Origin: Pelagerythrobacter rhizovicinus
Lineage (GTDB): Bacteria; Pseudomonadota; Alphaproteobacteria; Sphingomonadales; Sphingomonadaceae
Assembly (NCBI RefSeq): GCF_004135625.1
Contig: NZ_SDPV01000002.1
Location: 62,001 to 126,000 of the forward strand
DNA length: 64,000 nt
Direction of reading: 5' to 3'
The notes beneath the pieces were generated by a model. That model was given only the letters and a program-made list of their open reading frames with translations, searched no databases and was not told the DNA's origin. The translations under genes were made by a program, and so were the position numbers. Of the stretch, positions 9,252 to 18,086 are shown piece by piece (the stretch's first letter is position 1; every line of letters starts with the position of its first letter).

Positions 9252-10027
9252 CCCGCCTCTCCTCTGCTTTCGCCAAGCCGCATCCCGCGCTCGTTACCTT
9301 CATCACCGCGGGCGACGGCGACACCGCGGCCAATCTCGACGCGGTGGTCGAGGGCGGCGCGGATGTGATCGAGCTCGGCATGCCGTTCACCGATCCGATG
9401 GCCGATGGTCCGGCGATCCAGGCGGCGAACATCCGCTCGCTCGGCGCGGGGACGACCACGGCCGAGGTGCTGCGGATCGCGCGCGAGTTTCGCCAGCGCC
9501 ACCCGCAAGTGCCGCTGGTGCTGATGGGCTACGCCAACCCGATGGTCCGCCGCGGACCCGAGTGGTTCGCCTCCGCCGCCGCCGAGGCTGGCGTGGACGG
9601 GGTTATCTGCGTCGATATTCCGCCGGAGGAGGACGACGCGCTCGGCCCCGCCCTGCGCGCCGCAGGGATCGCCCCGATCCGCCTCGCCACCCCGACCACC
9701 GACGCCGCGCGCCTGCCGCAAGTGCTCGAGGGCTCGGCCGGGTTCCTCTACTACGTCTCGGTCGCCGGGATCACCGGCAAGCAGCAGGCTGCGCAGGCGA
9801 GCATCGAGGAAGCGGTCGGGCGGCTCAAGGCGGCGACCGACCTGCCTGTCGCCGTCGGCTTCGGCGTGCGCACGCCCGAACAGGCCGCTGCCATCGCCAG
9901 GGTGGCGGACGGCGTGGTCGTCGGCTCCGCGCTCGTCGAGCTCGTCGGCGAGCACGGCAGGGACGCGCCAGAGCATCTGCGCAAGCTCACTACCGCGCTG
10001 GCCGAGGCCACACACACGGCGCGCTGA
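9248..10027 (+). CDS. trpA: Tryptophan synthase alpha subunit
   Basis: A 259-residue TIM-barrel that splits indole-3-glycerol phosphate and channels indole to TrpB. Catalytic residues are E42 (IELGMPFTDP) and D53 (MADGP); phosphate-binding glycines are in the later VGFGVRTPEQ and VVVGSALVE. The ATG overlaps the DUF559 stop, so the cassette gene is now the immediate upstream translational partner of trpA in place of trpB. Confidence 0.96.
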   Translation: MTRLSSAFAKPHPALVTFITAGDGDTAANLDAVVEGGADVIELGMPFTDPMADGPAIQAANIRSLGAGTTTAEVLRIAREFRQRHPQVPLVLMGYANPMVRRGPEWFASAAAEAGVDGVICVDIPPEEDDALGPALRAAGIAPIRLATPTTDAARLPQVLEGSAGFLYYVSVAGITGKQQAAQASIEEAVGRLKAATDLPVAVGFGVRTPEQAAAIARVADGVVVGSALVELVGEHGRDAPEHLRKLTTALAEATHTAR

Positions 10028-10046
10028 GACGCAACACCTCCACCTC

Positions 10047-10136
10047 GTCGCCCCTGCGCAGGCAGGGGCCCAGATAACGTCGGCCGCACACGACTTGAGA
10101 GCTTTCTGGATCCCCGCCTTCGCGGGGATGACGAGG
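10047..10136. repeat. Inverted pair of a REP-like repeat (GTCATCCCCGC family)
   Basis: Two 29-bp palindromic units face each other: CCCCTGCgcagGCAGGGG at 10051-10068 and ATCCCCGccttCGCGGGGAT near 10110-10129. They share the frame TCGTC(A/G)-CCCC-GCG-AGGC-GGG-CCAG. The same family occurs at 21444-21525 and 41331-41403. Between trpA and accD. Confidence 0.75.
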
Positions 10137-10174
10137 CTTTGAGGATTGGTGCAAGAGGACTATAGGCCCCGCCC

Positions 10175-11023
10175 ATGAACTGGTTCACCCGCGTCCGCAA
10201 TTCGCTGCCTTTCGTGGCCAAGCGCACGACCGAGGAAACGCTGTGGGTCAAGTGCCCCGGCTGCTCGGAGATGCTGTTCACGAAGGAATACGAGGAAAAC
10301 CTCAAGGTCTGCCCGCGCTGCGGCCATCACGGCCGGATCGGCGCCGACGAGCGGCTGCGCCAGCTGCTCGACGAGGGCTACGAGGTACTGCCGCAGCCCG
10401 ACGTCGCCGAAGACCCGCTCAAGTTCCGCGACACGAAGAAGTACACCGACCGGCTGAAGCAGGCGCGCGCGAAGAACCCGCACACGGACGCCTTCACCGT
10501 CGGCTCGGGCGCGATCGAGGGCCGGCCCGCCGTGGTCGGCGTGCAGGACTTCGCCTTCATGGGCGGCAGTATGGGCATGGCCGTGGGCACCGCCTTCTGT
10601 CAGGGCGCCGAGCGCGCGCTGACCCGCAAGTGCGCCTATGTCGTCGTCACCGCGGCCGGCGGCGCGCGGATGCAGGAGGGCATTCTCAGCCTGATGCAGA
10701 TGCCCAAGGCGACCGTGATGACACGCCGCCTGAAGGAGGCCGGGCTGCCCTACATCGTCGTGCTGACCGACCCGACCACGGGCGGCGTCACCGCCAGCTA
10801 CGCGATGCTCGGCGACGTGCATATCGCCGAACCCGGCGCCCTGATCGGCTTCGCCGGCCAGCGCGTGATCCAGGACACGATCCGCGAGAAGCTGCCCGAA
10901 GGCTTCCAGCGCGCCGAGTACCTGCACAAGCACGGCATGGTCGACTTGGTCGTCAAGCGGCACGACCTGAAGGCCACGCTGGCGAGCCTGCTCGACTACC
11001 TGCAGCCGAGGGCGGCGGCTTAA
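10175..11023 (+). CDS. accD: Acetyl-CoA carboxylase carboxyltransferase beta subunit
   Basis: A 282-residue subunit of the carboxyltransferase that makes malonyl-CoA for fatty-acid synthesis. The N-terminal zinc ribbon has C27, C30, C46 and C49 (CPGC, CPRC). The crotonase-type core carries GGSMGMAVG and [10 protein letters not shown], the oxyanion/CoA motifs. Length is typical. trpBA-accD-folC order is a conserved alphaproteobacterial arrangement. Confidence 0.97.
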   Translation: MNWFTRVRNSLPFVAKRTTEETLWVKCPGCSEMLFTKEYEENLKVCPRCGHHGRIGADERLRQLLDEGYEVLPQPDVAEDPLKFRDTKKYTDRLKQARAKNPHTDAFTVGSGAIEGRPAVVGVQDFAFMGGSMGMAVGTAFCQGAERALTRKCAYVVVTAAGGARMQEGILSLMQMPKATVMTRRLKEAGLPYIVVLTDPTTGGVTASYAMLGDVHIAEPGALIGFAGQRVIQDTIREKLPEGFQRAEYLHKHGMVDLVVKRHDLKATLASLLDYLQPRAAA

Positions 11024-11026
11024 CCC

Positions 11027-11160
11027 CCCGGACCTGGTGGGGACCGCTCATGGAGCGAGGGGTGGAGGGCACCCCGAGGTGACCCGGACAGCTATGTCAT
11101 GAGCCCGAACGACCTGCCCCTCCACCGGCCTGCGGCCGGTCCCCCTCCCCGGTCCGGGGA
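11027..11160. repeat. Inverted pair of a second palindromic repeat family
   Basis: Left unit 11027-11070 (GGACC..GGGGACCGCTC..GAGG) and right unit 11114-11160 (CCCCTCCACCGGCC..GGCCGGTCCCCCTCCCC) are inverted relatives. The same right-unit core, CCCCTCCACC-stem-GGTCCCCCTCCCC, occurs at 44740-44790. It fills the accD-folC gap and provides the purine-rich sequence before folC. Confidence 0.65.
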
Positions 11161-11166
11161 CGATTC

Positions 11167-12462
11167 ATGAAAGACTTCGGCACTTCCTCGGACCCCGCGG
11201 TCAAGGCGCAGCTCGACCGGCTGGCGGCGCTTTCGGTGCCGCAGGGGCGGCTCGGGCTGGAGACGATCCGCGCGCTGCTGGCCCGCCTCGGCGATCCGCA
11301 TCTGGCGCTGCCGCCGGTGTTTCACGTCGCCGGGACCAACGGCAAAGGTTCGACCTGTGCCTTCCTGCGCGCGATGCTGGAGGCGCAGGGGCACCGCGTC
11401 CACGCGGCGACCAGCCCGCACCTCGTGCGCTACAACGAGCGCATCCGCGTGGCGGGCGAGTTGATCTCCGACGCGCGCCTGGCCGAAGTGCTCGCCGAAG
11501 TGCTCGACGCGGGGAGCGACCTCGCCCCCAGCTTCTTCGAAGTGACGATCGCCGCCAGCTTCCTCGAGTTCGCCCGCGTGCCGGCCGATGCCTGCGTGGT
11601 CGAAGTCGGCCTCGGCGGCCGGTTCGACGCGACCAACGTGATCCCCCGCCCCGCCGTGTGCGGGATCGCGGCGCTCGGCATCGACCACGAACGCTTCCTT
11701 CTTGCTCCGGACAACGACGTGCCGGCGGAGCCGCTCGCGCGCATCGCGTTCGAGAAGGCCGGTATCGCCAAACCCGGCGTGCCGCTGGTGACCTTCGGCT
11801 ACCCGCCGGAAGCGGCGACCGCGGTCGAACGTGTGGCGGACCGCATCGGCGCGCCCCGGTTCGCGCAGGGAACGGACGGCGGATGGATCGCGGACGCGGC
11901 TGGCGATCGCATTGCCTACGCCGACGCGCGCGGCACGCTCTCGCTGCCCTTTCCTGCGCTGCCGGGCCTTCACCAGGCGCACAATGCGGCGCTGGCCGTG
12001 GCGATGCTGCGGCACCAGCAGGCGGTGTCCGTTTCGCCCGAGGCGATGGCGGCGGGCATCCGCGCCGCGCGCTGGCCCGCCCGCCTCCAGCGCCTTGCGT
12101 CGGGGCCGTTGACCGGCGAGCGCGAAGTCTGGCTCGACGGCGGCCACAACCCGAGCGCCGGGGCCACCCTCGCGCAGCACTTCGCCGGCCAGCGGCTGCA
12201 TCTCGTGATCGGAATGATCGAGGGCAAGAACCCGATGGCGCTCGTCGGCCCGCTCGCGCCGAGCCTCGCCAGCCTCACCGCCGTTCCCGTGCCCGACCAC
12301 GACCATCACCCGCCCGAAGCCTTCGGAGAGATCGCCCGCGGCGCGCCCGACGTGGCCGCCGCGCTCGCCGACCTGCCTGACGACAACCTCCCCGTGCTGA
12401 TCGCCGGTTCACTCTACCTCGCCGGCGAGGTGCTGCGGCTCAATGACGAATGGCCGGATTGA
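11167..12462 (+). CDS. folC: Folylpolyglutamate synthase / dihydrofolate synthase
   Basis: A 431-residue Mur-ligase-type enzyme adding glutamate to dihydropteroate and folates. ATP loop AGTNGKGSTCAFL (about residues 56-68), the TSPHLVRYNERI substrate loop, EVGLGGRFDATN and DGGHNPSA in the C-terminal domain are all diagnostic. It ends three bases before the convergent stop of the AmpG-like gene. Confidence 0.95.
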   Translation: MKDFGTSSDPAVKAQLDRLAALSVPQGRLGLETIRALLARLGDPHLALPPVFHVAGTNGKGSTCAFLRAMLEAQGHRVHAATSPHLVRYNERIRVAGELISDARLAEVLAEVLDAGSDLAPSFFEVTIAASFLEFARVPADACVVEVGLGGRFDATNVIPRPAVCGIAALGIDHERFLLAPDNDVPAEPLARIAFEKAGIAKPGVPLVTFGYPPEAATAVERVADRIGAPRFAQGTDGGWIADAAGDRIAYADARGTLSLPFPALPGLHQAHNAALAVAMLRHQQAVSVSPEAMAAGIRAARWPARLQRLASGPLTGEREVWLDGGHNPSAGATLAQHFAGQRLHLVIGMIEGKNPMALVGPLAPSLASLTAVPVPDHDHHPPEAFGEIARGAPDVAAALADLPDDNLPVLIAGSLYLAGEVLRLNDEWPD

Positions 12463-12465
12463 GCC

Positions 12466-13815
12466 TCAAACGGGCGGATCGTCCCGAGCATCCCCCTCGC
12501 CCACCTCGCCCGCGGTTCCCATTGCCGCATCGACCAACCCCGTGCGCATCATCCACCAGAACAGCAGGATGCCCGGTAGCGCCAGCAGCGTGGTGAGCAG
12601 GTAGAAGTTCACGTAGCCGAACGCCTCGATCAGGCTCCCCGCCGTGGTGCCGGTCAGCAGCCGGCCGACGATGCTCGCCCCCGCGCTGATCAGCGCGTAC
12701 TGCGCCGCCGTGAAGCGCAGGTCGCACAGCGCGGAGAAGTAGGCGACGACCACCACGCCGCCATATCCGCTGGCAAAGTTCTCGAACCCGATCGCCCCCG
12801 CCATGCCGATGTTCGAATGGCCCACCGCGGCAAGCGCCGCGAAGCTGAAGTTGGAAACCGCCATCAGGATCAGCGCGATGAGCACCGAGCGCTTGAGCCC
12901 GAGCCGGGCGTAGAGAATCCCGCCGACGAACACGCCGACGATCAGCGCCCAGAAGCCGACGCCGATGTCGTAGATCGCGATCTCGTCGTTGCTGTAGCCG
13001 AGGTCGTCGAACAGCAGGCGGAAAGTCAAGTTCGCCAGCGTATCGCCGATCTTGTGGACGAGGATGAAGAGCAGGACGAGCCAGGCGCCGTTGCGGCGGA
13101 AGAACTCGACGAACGGGCCGCTAATCGACTGCCACATCTCGGCTGCGCCGCGCCGCGCGATCACGACCTTGCGCCGCACCGGCTCCCCCATGATCAGCGC
13201 GGTCAGCATGGCGGGCAGCGCGAAGATGGCGCAGGCGATATAGGCGGCCTCCCACCCCATGCGCGCCGCGACGACCAGCGCCAGCGCGCCGGCACTGGCC
13301 GCGCCGATGCGCCAGCCGTACTGGCTCATCCCCGAACCGGTGCCGAGTTGATAGGGTTTCAGCGTCTCGATCCGGTAGGCGTCGATCACGATGTCGAAGC
13401 TCGCGCCCGCAACACCCAGCAGCACGGCGGAAGTCGCGGTCCAAACGATGTCGGCGCTCGGATCGGCGAGCGCGAGGTTCACAGTGGCGGCCATCACGAA
13501 CAGGCCGATCACGATCATCCACGAAACGCGCTGGCCGAGCCTGCCGATCACCGGCAGCCGCACCCCGTCGACGACCCAGGCCCAGAGGAACTTGAGGTTG
13601 TAGACCAGGAAGGCGAGCGTGAAGGCGGTGATCGTCGACTTCTCGATCCCGTCCTGCGCTAGCCGGGTGGTCAGCGTCGCCGCCAGCAGCGCGAAGGGAA
13701 AGCCCGAGGATACGCCGAGGAAGAACGCCGCGAGCGATTCCTTCTCCAGGTACGGCTTGATCGATTCCCACGTGCCTCGGCGTTCGCCCCCGCCCGTCCC
13801 GATCGATTCGGCCAT
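12466..13815 (-). CDS. AmpG-like MFS permease
   Basis: A 449-residue inner-membrane transporter with about 12 hydrophobic segments. The start SIKPYLEKESLAAFFLGVSSGFPFALL resembles AmpG muropeptide permeases, as do DGVRLPVIGRLGQR and FDIVIDAYRIETL in the following loops. AmpG imports anhydromuropeptides for peptidoglycan recycling; the substrate here is inferred from family resemblance only. Convergent with folC, divergent from the Rieske gene. Confidence 0.8.
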   Translation of the reverse strand: MAESIGTGGGERRGTWESIKPYLEKESLAAFFLGVSSGFPFALLAATLTTRLAQDGIEKSTITAFTLAFLVYNLKFLWAWVVDGVRLPVIGRLGQRVSWMIVIGLFVMAATVNLALADPSADIVWTATSAVLLGVAGASFDIVIDAYRIETLKPYQLGTGSGMSQYGWRIGAASAGALALVVAARMGWEAAYIACAIFALPAMLTALIMGEPVRRKVVIARRGAAEMWQSISGPFVEFFRRNGAWLVLLFILVHKIGDTLANLTFRLLFDDLGYSNDEIAIYDIGVGFWALIVGVFVGGILYARLGLKRSVLIALILMAVSNFSFAALAAVGHSNIGMAGAIGFENFASGYGGVVVVAYFSALCDLRFTAAQYALISAGASIVGRLLTGTTAGSLIEAFGYVNFYLLTTLLALPGILLFWWMMRTGLVDAAMGTAGEVGEGDARDDPPV

Positions 13816-13886
13816 TCCCTAGCGTCCTTCCGTCTGTCCCGATTTTCTGCGACACTAGCTGCCGGAGAGGGCCAGGAACAGGCGCT

Positions 13887-15050
13887 ATGGAAGCTATCGA
13901 CACCAAACATCCCGCGCGGCGGCCGACCGAGGGCATGCTCGCGCTCGCCCGCGCGATCGCCGAGGGGCAGAGCCGGGCCGAAGCGGGCGTCAGCCAGGTT
14001 CCGGCGAGCGTCTATACCGATCCCGGCTATTTCGCGCGCGAGAAGGCCGCGATCTACGAGCGGATGCCGCAGATCCTGTGCCCGTCCGCCCTGCTGCCCG
14101 AACCGGGCGTGGCGGTGCCGCACGACGCAACCGGGCGGCCGCTGCTCGTCACCCGCGACGGAGAGGGCAAGGCGCACGTTTTCCTCAACGTCTGTCGCCA
14201 CCGCGGCACGCGGCTGGTCGAAGGCGGCGAGGTGCTGTGCCAGAAGCGGCTCGTCTGCCCCTATCACGCCTGGACCTATTCGGTGGACGGGCGCCTGCTC
14301 GCCCTGCCCCGCCCCGACACGTTCCCGGGGCTCGACAAGGACGCGATGGGCCTGATCGAGCTGCCGAGCCGCGAGACCGGCGGCCTGATCTGGTTCTGCC
14401 CCCAGGAGGAGACGGCGGATTTCTCCGACGCCGAGCGGCTGGGCGAGGACTTCGATGCGCTCGGCATGGGCGAGCATGTGCTGTTTCGCCGCAAGACGCA
14501 TGAGGTCGCGGCGAACTGGAAGCTCATCATGGATGCCTTCCTGGAGAGCTATCACGTCACGCGGCTCCACGCGCAGACGATCGGGCCGTTCTTCAAGGAC
14601 GGGGTGACCTCGGGCGACATGGTCGGCCCGCACGCCCGCTCCGCCGTGGGCCGGCTGGAGGAGATGGAGGGAGTGGACCTCACCGACATGGCCGCGCTGC
14701 GCCGGGTGGTGACGTTCGCCTACCAGCTCATCCCCGGCGCGCTGATCATTCCCAGCCCCGACTACGTCAACGTCATGGTTATGATGCCGCAGGCGCACGA
14801 CCGCACGCTGGTCGAGGACTTCATGCTCATCCCCGAGCATCCGGCAACGGACAAGGCACGCGACCACTGGGAACGGAGTTGGGCCCTCCTCGACGGCGGT
14901 GTCTTCGCGAGCGAGGACTTCCGCGCGGCCGAGCTGGGACAGCAGGGCCTTTCGACCGGGGCAGTGCCCTCGCTGACGCTGGGCACGTTGGAAGGCGGCA
15001 TCCGGCGATTCCACGAGACCGTAGAGGAGCGGTTGCGGGCGGTGAACTGA
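13887..15050 (+). CDS. Rieske aromatic-ring-hydroxylating oxygenase alpha-subunit-like protein
   Basis: A 387-residue oxygenase. The Rieske [2Fe-2S] cluster ligands are C103-x-H105 and C124-x2-H127 (CRHRG ... CPYHAW). The mononuclear iron region is in NWKLIMDAFLESYHVTRLH. It resembles choline/carnitine- or phenylpropionate-type RHO large subunits. No ferredoxin, reductase or beta-subunit gene is nearby, so partner and substrate are unknown. Divergent from the AmpG-like gene across 71 bases. Confidence 0.85.
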   Translation: MEAIDTKHPARRPTEGMLALARAIAEGQSRAEAGVSQVPASVYTDPGYFAREKAAIYERMPQILCPSALLPEPGVAVPHDATGRPLLVTRDGEGKAHVFLNVCRHRGTRLVEGGEVLCQKRLVCPYHAWTYSVDGRLLALPRPDTFPGLDKDAMGLIELPSRETGGLIWFCPQEETADFSDAERLGEDFDALGMGEHVLFRRKTHEVAANWKLIMDAFLESYHVTRLHAQTIGPFFKDGVTSGDMVGPHARSAVGRLEEMEGVDLTDMAALRRVVTFAYQLIPGALIIPSPDYVNVMVMMPQAHDRTLVEDFMLIPEHPATDKARDHWERSWALLDGGVFASEDFRAAELGQQGLSTGAVPSLTLGTLEGGIRRFHETVEERLRAVN

Positions 15051-15166
15051 TCCTTCGAGACGAGGTTCGGACATGCGTCCTCACCTCTCCTCAGGACGAA
15101 CGGGGAAATACAAGAACCGTTCGTCCTGAGGAGGTGAAGCCCGAAGGGCTGAACCGTCTCGAAGGA
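15051..15166. repeat. Long inverted repeat pair (CCTTCGAGAC family)
   Basis: Left 15051-15104 and right 15117-15166 are imperfect inverted copies sharing CCTTCGAGAC...GTTC and CCTCAGGACGAACGG. A further copy related to the right unit lies at 51328-51380 before the MDR dehydrogenase. REP/BIME-like; it lies between the Rieske gene and the pseudouridine synthase. Confidence 0.7.
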
Positions 15167-15206
15167 CCCGCTTCCGCTCCCGCCGCGCGAGGTGTAGAGG
15201 CCCCGC

Positions 15207-15983
15207 ATGGCCGACACTCCAAAACCGCAGGGCGCCCGAACCGGCGAGCGCATCGCCAAGCTGCTCGCGCGCGCGGGCGTCGCCAGCCGGCGCGAGGTCG
15301 AGCGGATGATCGCCGACGGCCGCGTCGCGATCGAGGGCAACGTGCTCGACACCCCGGCCACGGTCATCCCCGACCTGCGCGGCGTGACCGTCGACGGCAA
15401 GCCGGTCGGCAAGGCCGAGCGCACGCGGCTGTTCGCCTTCCACAAGCCGACGGGGCTCATCACCGCCGAGCGCGATCCTAAGGGCCGCGCGACCATCTAC
15501 ACCGCCCTGCGCAATGCGCTTCCCAAGGGCGCAGGGCGGGTGATGCCGATCGGCCGGCTCGACCTCAACACCGAAGGCCTGCTGCTGCTGACCAACGACG
15601 GCGAGCTCAAGCGCGCGATGGAGCTGCCCGCCAGCGGCATCCCGCGCACCTACCGCGCGCGCACGTTCGGCGACGTGACCCAGGGGCAGCTCGAGGACCT
15701 GATCGACGGCCTCACTATCGACGGCGTCCGATACGGCCGGATCGACGCCAACATGGAACGGCGCACGGGCCGGAACCAGTGGATTGAGCTGACCATCACC
15801 GAAGGCAAGAATCGCGAGGTCCGCCGCGTGCTCGAGCACCTCGGCCTGCAGGTGAGTCGCCTGATCCGCGTCGGCTACGGCCCCTTCGCGCTCGGCGAGC
15901 TGCCCCGCGGCGCGGTGGTGGAGATCCAGAAGCACGAGATCGAGCGATTCCGCTCGAGCCTCAAGAGAGCGCACCGGGCGTGA
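15207..15983 (+). CDS. rluB: RluB/RsuA-family rRNA pseudouridine synthase
   Basis: A 258-residue enzyme with an N-terminal S4 RNA-binding domain (ERIAKLLARAGVASRREVERMI) and an RsuA/RluB catalytic domain. The catalytic aspartate lies in GRLDLNTEGLLLLTNDG; EGKNREVRRVL is a further family motif. Most likely modifies 23S rRNA helix 89 like RluB, but RsuA-type 16S specificity cannot be excluded. Its stop overlaps the region of the rsmD start. Confidence 0.88.
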   Translation: MADTPKPQGARTGERIAKLLARAGVASRREVERMIADGRVAIEGNVLDTPATVIPDLRGVTVDGKPVGKAERTRLFAFHKPTGLITAERDPKGRATIYTALRNALPKGAGRVMPIGRLDLNTEGLLLLTNDGELKRAMELPASGIPRTYRARTFGDVTQGQLEDLIDGLTIDGVRYGRIDANMERRTGRNQWIELTITEGKNREVRRVLEHLGLQVSRLIRVGYGPFALGELPRGAVVEIQKHEIERFRSSLKRAHRA

Positions 15984-15985
15984 GC

Positions 15986-16531
15986 ATGAGAGTGATTGCC
16001 GGAGAGTGGCGCGGGCGCAGGCTCGTGGCACCCAAGGGCGAAGCGACGCGCCCCACGGCCGACCGCACGCGCGAAACGCTGTTCTCGATGCTCACCAGCC
16101 GGCTCGGCAGTTTCGAGGAGCTTTCCGTCGCCGACTTGTTCGCAGGCTCGGGCGCGCTCGGCCTGGAGGCGCTTTCGCGCGGCGCGGCACAGTGCCTGTT
16201 CGTCGAGCAGGAAGAGGCGGCGCTCAAGGCCCTCCGCACCAACGTCGACGCGCTCGACGCCCGTATGCGAAGCGAAGTGCGCTCCGGGTCGGTCATGGCG
16301 CTCGGCCCGGTCGACAAGCCGCGGGGCCTGGTGCTGCTCGATCCGCCCTACGGCACCGGCGCGGGGGCGGTTGCGCTCGACCGGCTCCTCAGGCTGGAAT
16401 GGATTGGAGAAGCCACCTGGGTCGCGATCGAAACCCGAGTGGACGAGACGGTGGCGGTAAAGGGACTTTCGGTCGATGCCGAAAGACGTGTCGGCAAGGC
16501 GAAACTGACCTTGCTTCGCCTTGCCGACTGA
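15986..16531 (+). CDS. rsmD: 16S rRNA (guanine(966)-N(2))-methyltransferase
   Basis: A 181-residue SAM-dependent methyltransferase. It opens MRVIAGEWRGRRLVAPKG, the usual RsmD N-terminus, has the SAM-binding DLFAGSGALGLEALSRGA and the catalytic DPPYGTG motif. I chose ATG 15986; an overlapping GTG at 15980 would add two residues. Coupled to the upstream rluB gene. Confidence 0.93.
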   Translation: MRVIAGEWRGRRLVAPKGEATRPTADRTRETLFSMLTSRLGSFEELSVADLFAGSGALGLEALSRGAAQCLFVEQEEAALKALRTNVDALDARMRSEVRSGSVMALGPVDKPRGLVLLDPPYGTGAGAVALDRLLRLEWIGEATWVAIETRVDETVAVKGLSVDAERRVGKAKLTLLRLAD

Positions 16532-16557
16532 TCTGAGAGCTGCGCTCCCTGCGCCGA

Positions 16558-17067
16558 TTACATCGGCTCGTCCGTCTCCGGCTCATCGGTGGCGGAGGGA
16601 TCGGTGGCCGTGGGGTCAGCCATCGGGTCCGGCGAGGTCGGGTCCGCAGCCGTCGGATCGGCGGGGTCCGCCGTGGCCGGGTCACCTGCCGGATCGGTCG
16701 GAGCCGGCATGGCCGCAGCCTGCGATTCGATCTGCGCCCAGGCCTGGGTCTGCTGCTCCGGCGGTAGGGTCGCGAGCGTGCTCTTGTCGCCATCGGAGAT
16801 GCGCCAGAAAAGCTCCTGACGCTCCGGCGTCAACGACCAGAAGTATGTCTGGGTCTCGGCAGGCCAAGCGTCGTACTGTGCCTGCTGGGCAGGCGGCCAG
16901 GCGTCGTAGGCCGACTGCTGGTCGGGCGCCAGACCCGTGCTGGTCGCCGTGTCGGCGGGCTCCGCTGACTCGACCGGCGGTTCGGCCATTTCGGTGTCCT
17001 GCGCAAGCGCCGGGCCGGAAACGATCGCCACGGCGGCGACGGCGGGAAGTAGGTTACGGATACGCAT
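16558..17067 (-). CDS. Secreted protein with 11-residue YDAW repeats, paralogue A
   Basis: A 169-residue protein with signal peptide MRIRNLLPAVAAVAIVSGPALA. The mature part has six consecutive 11-residue units (for example APDQQSAYDAW, PPAQQAQYDAW, PAETQTYFWSL, TPERQELFWRI, then a divergent unit and PPEQQTQAWAQ). The acidic C-terminal tail is DP-repeat-rich and probably disordered. A good AGGAG lies eight bases upstream. A paralogue with the same unit length follows upstream at 17365-17976. I know no function; periplasmic location is inferred from the signal peptide. Confidence 0.8.
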   Translation of the reverse strand: MRIRNLLPAVAAVAIVSGPALAQDTEMAEPPVESAEPADTATSTGLAPDQQSAYDAWPPAQQAQYDAWPAETQTYFWSLTPERQELFWRISDGDKSTLATLPPEQQTQAWAQIESQAAAMPAPTDPAGDPATADPADPTAADPTSPDPMADPTATDPSATDEPETDEPM

Positions 17068-17288
17068 TGGGAAGTCTCCTTTCAAATATTCCCAAGCGAC
17101 GAACGCGAACTCTTCCTGACAACTCAGTCCCCCGTCAGGATTACGATAAGAATGGGGATCTAATCTTTCCTCGGCAAGACTGCGGAGAAATTGTAATCGC
17201 GCCGATACAACGGTTCGGCGCCAAATGTGTCAGAAATAGGGCGAGCCGCAATACGCTGATTTATCAGTACCTATCCTAAGCTTTACGT

Positions 17289-17323
17289 AGAAAAGGGTGA
17301 AGCCGACAAGCGGCCCCACCCTT
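17289..17323 (-). terminator. Terminator after paralogue B
   Basis: On the minus strand AAGGGTG / CACCCTT form a 7-bp stem followed by TTTTCTAC. It is about 40 bases downstream of the paralogue-B stop. The rest of the 297-base gap to paralogue A (17068-17288) is AT-richer and must hold the promoter of paralogue A; I see no clear operator there. Confidence 0.65.
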
Positions 17324-17364
17324 CACAGTGTCGCGCCCTTGTAGGGCGACTATCGAAGTGCGGC

Positions 17365-17976
17365 TCAGCCCTCCGGCTGCTCGGCAGGGAGCGGTCCCTC
17401 GATCTCGCTCGCCGGCTCGCCGGGCCAGTAGTCCAGCGGCACATTGCCGTAGTTCTTCCCGGCGGCGCGCGGATTGATGCAACCGTCCGTCATTCCGTCG
17501 GTGCAGATCGGATACTCCTCTTTCGGCGGCGGTGCGCTCTGCACCATCTCGCTCGAGACGAAACGCATGTTGCCGGTCGAGGCGGGCGAGGCGGCCGGCG
17601 GCGTATCCGCGGCAGCGCTGCCCCCCGTTGCACCGCCGAGTTGCGCGGCGATCTGTGCCCAGGCAGCCGTTCGCTGCTGCGGAGTCATGGCATAGACCTG
17701 CGCGCGCTGTTGGTCGGTCAGCGCCCACCAGCCCTGCGCCTGTTCGTCGGTCAGGGTCCAGAAGTATTCCTGAAGATCGCCGGACCAGGCGTCGTACGCC
17801 GCCTGCCGGTCGGCGGGCCATGCATCGTAGGACGTCTGCTGGCTCGCCGTCATCGTGTAGGTTCCCGTCGCCGGCTCGGCCTCGGCCTGCACATCGGCTT
17901 CCGTCGCCGTGTCCTGCGCAGCGGTGGGCACGGCAAACGCCAGCGCGGCGGCGCTGGCAAGGATCATGGTACGCAT
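17365..17976 (-). CDS. Secreted protein with 11-residue YDAW repeats, paralogue B
   Basis: A 203-residue protein with signal peptide MRTMILASAAALAFAVPTAA. Six 11-residue units follow from about residue 43: TASQQTSYDAW, PADRQAAYDAW, SGDLQEYFWTL, TDEQAQGWWAL, TDQQRAQVYAM, TPQQRTAAWAQ. The C-terminal domain has two cysteines (YPICTDGMTDGCINPRAAGK) that could form a disulfide and is absent from paralogue A. ATG 17976 is chosen for the signal peptide; in-frame ATGs exist upstream. Function unknown. Confidence 0.8.
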   Translation of the reverse strand: MRTMILASAAALAFAVPTAAQDTATEADVQAEAEPATGTYTMTASQQTSYDAWPADRQAAYDAWSGDLQEYFWTLTDEQAQGWWALTDQQRAQVYAMTPQQRTAAWAQIAAQLGGATGGSAAADTPPAASPASTGNMRFVSSEMVQSAPPPKEEYPICTDGMTDGCINPRAAGKNYGNVPLDYWPGEPASEIEGPLPAEQPEG

Positions 17977-18063
17977 CGGAGCATTCTCCATCCGCTTGTC
18001 ATTGATGGCACTACGCCGCACGGGATCGGCGGTTCCGCACGGCCCCTTGCGCGCATCCCTCGC

Positions 18064-18078
18064 GTTCTCTAGCTGTTC
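18064..18078 (+). promoter_or_regulatory. SOS (LexA) box of uvrD
   Basis: GTTC-TCTAGCT-GTTC exactly matches the alphaproteobacterial LexA site GTTC-N7-GTTC. It ends eight bases before the uvrD ATG, so bound LexA would block initiation or promoter escape. Confidence 0.75.
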
Positions 18079-18086
18079 GCCTGCTC

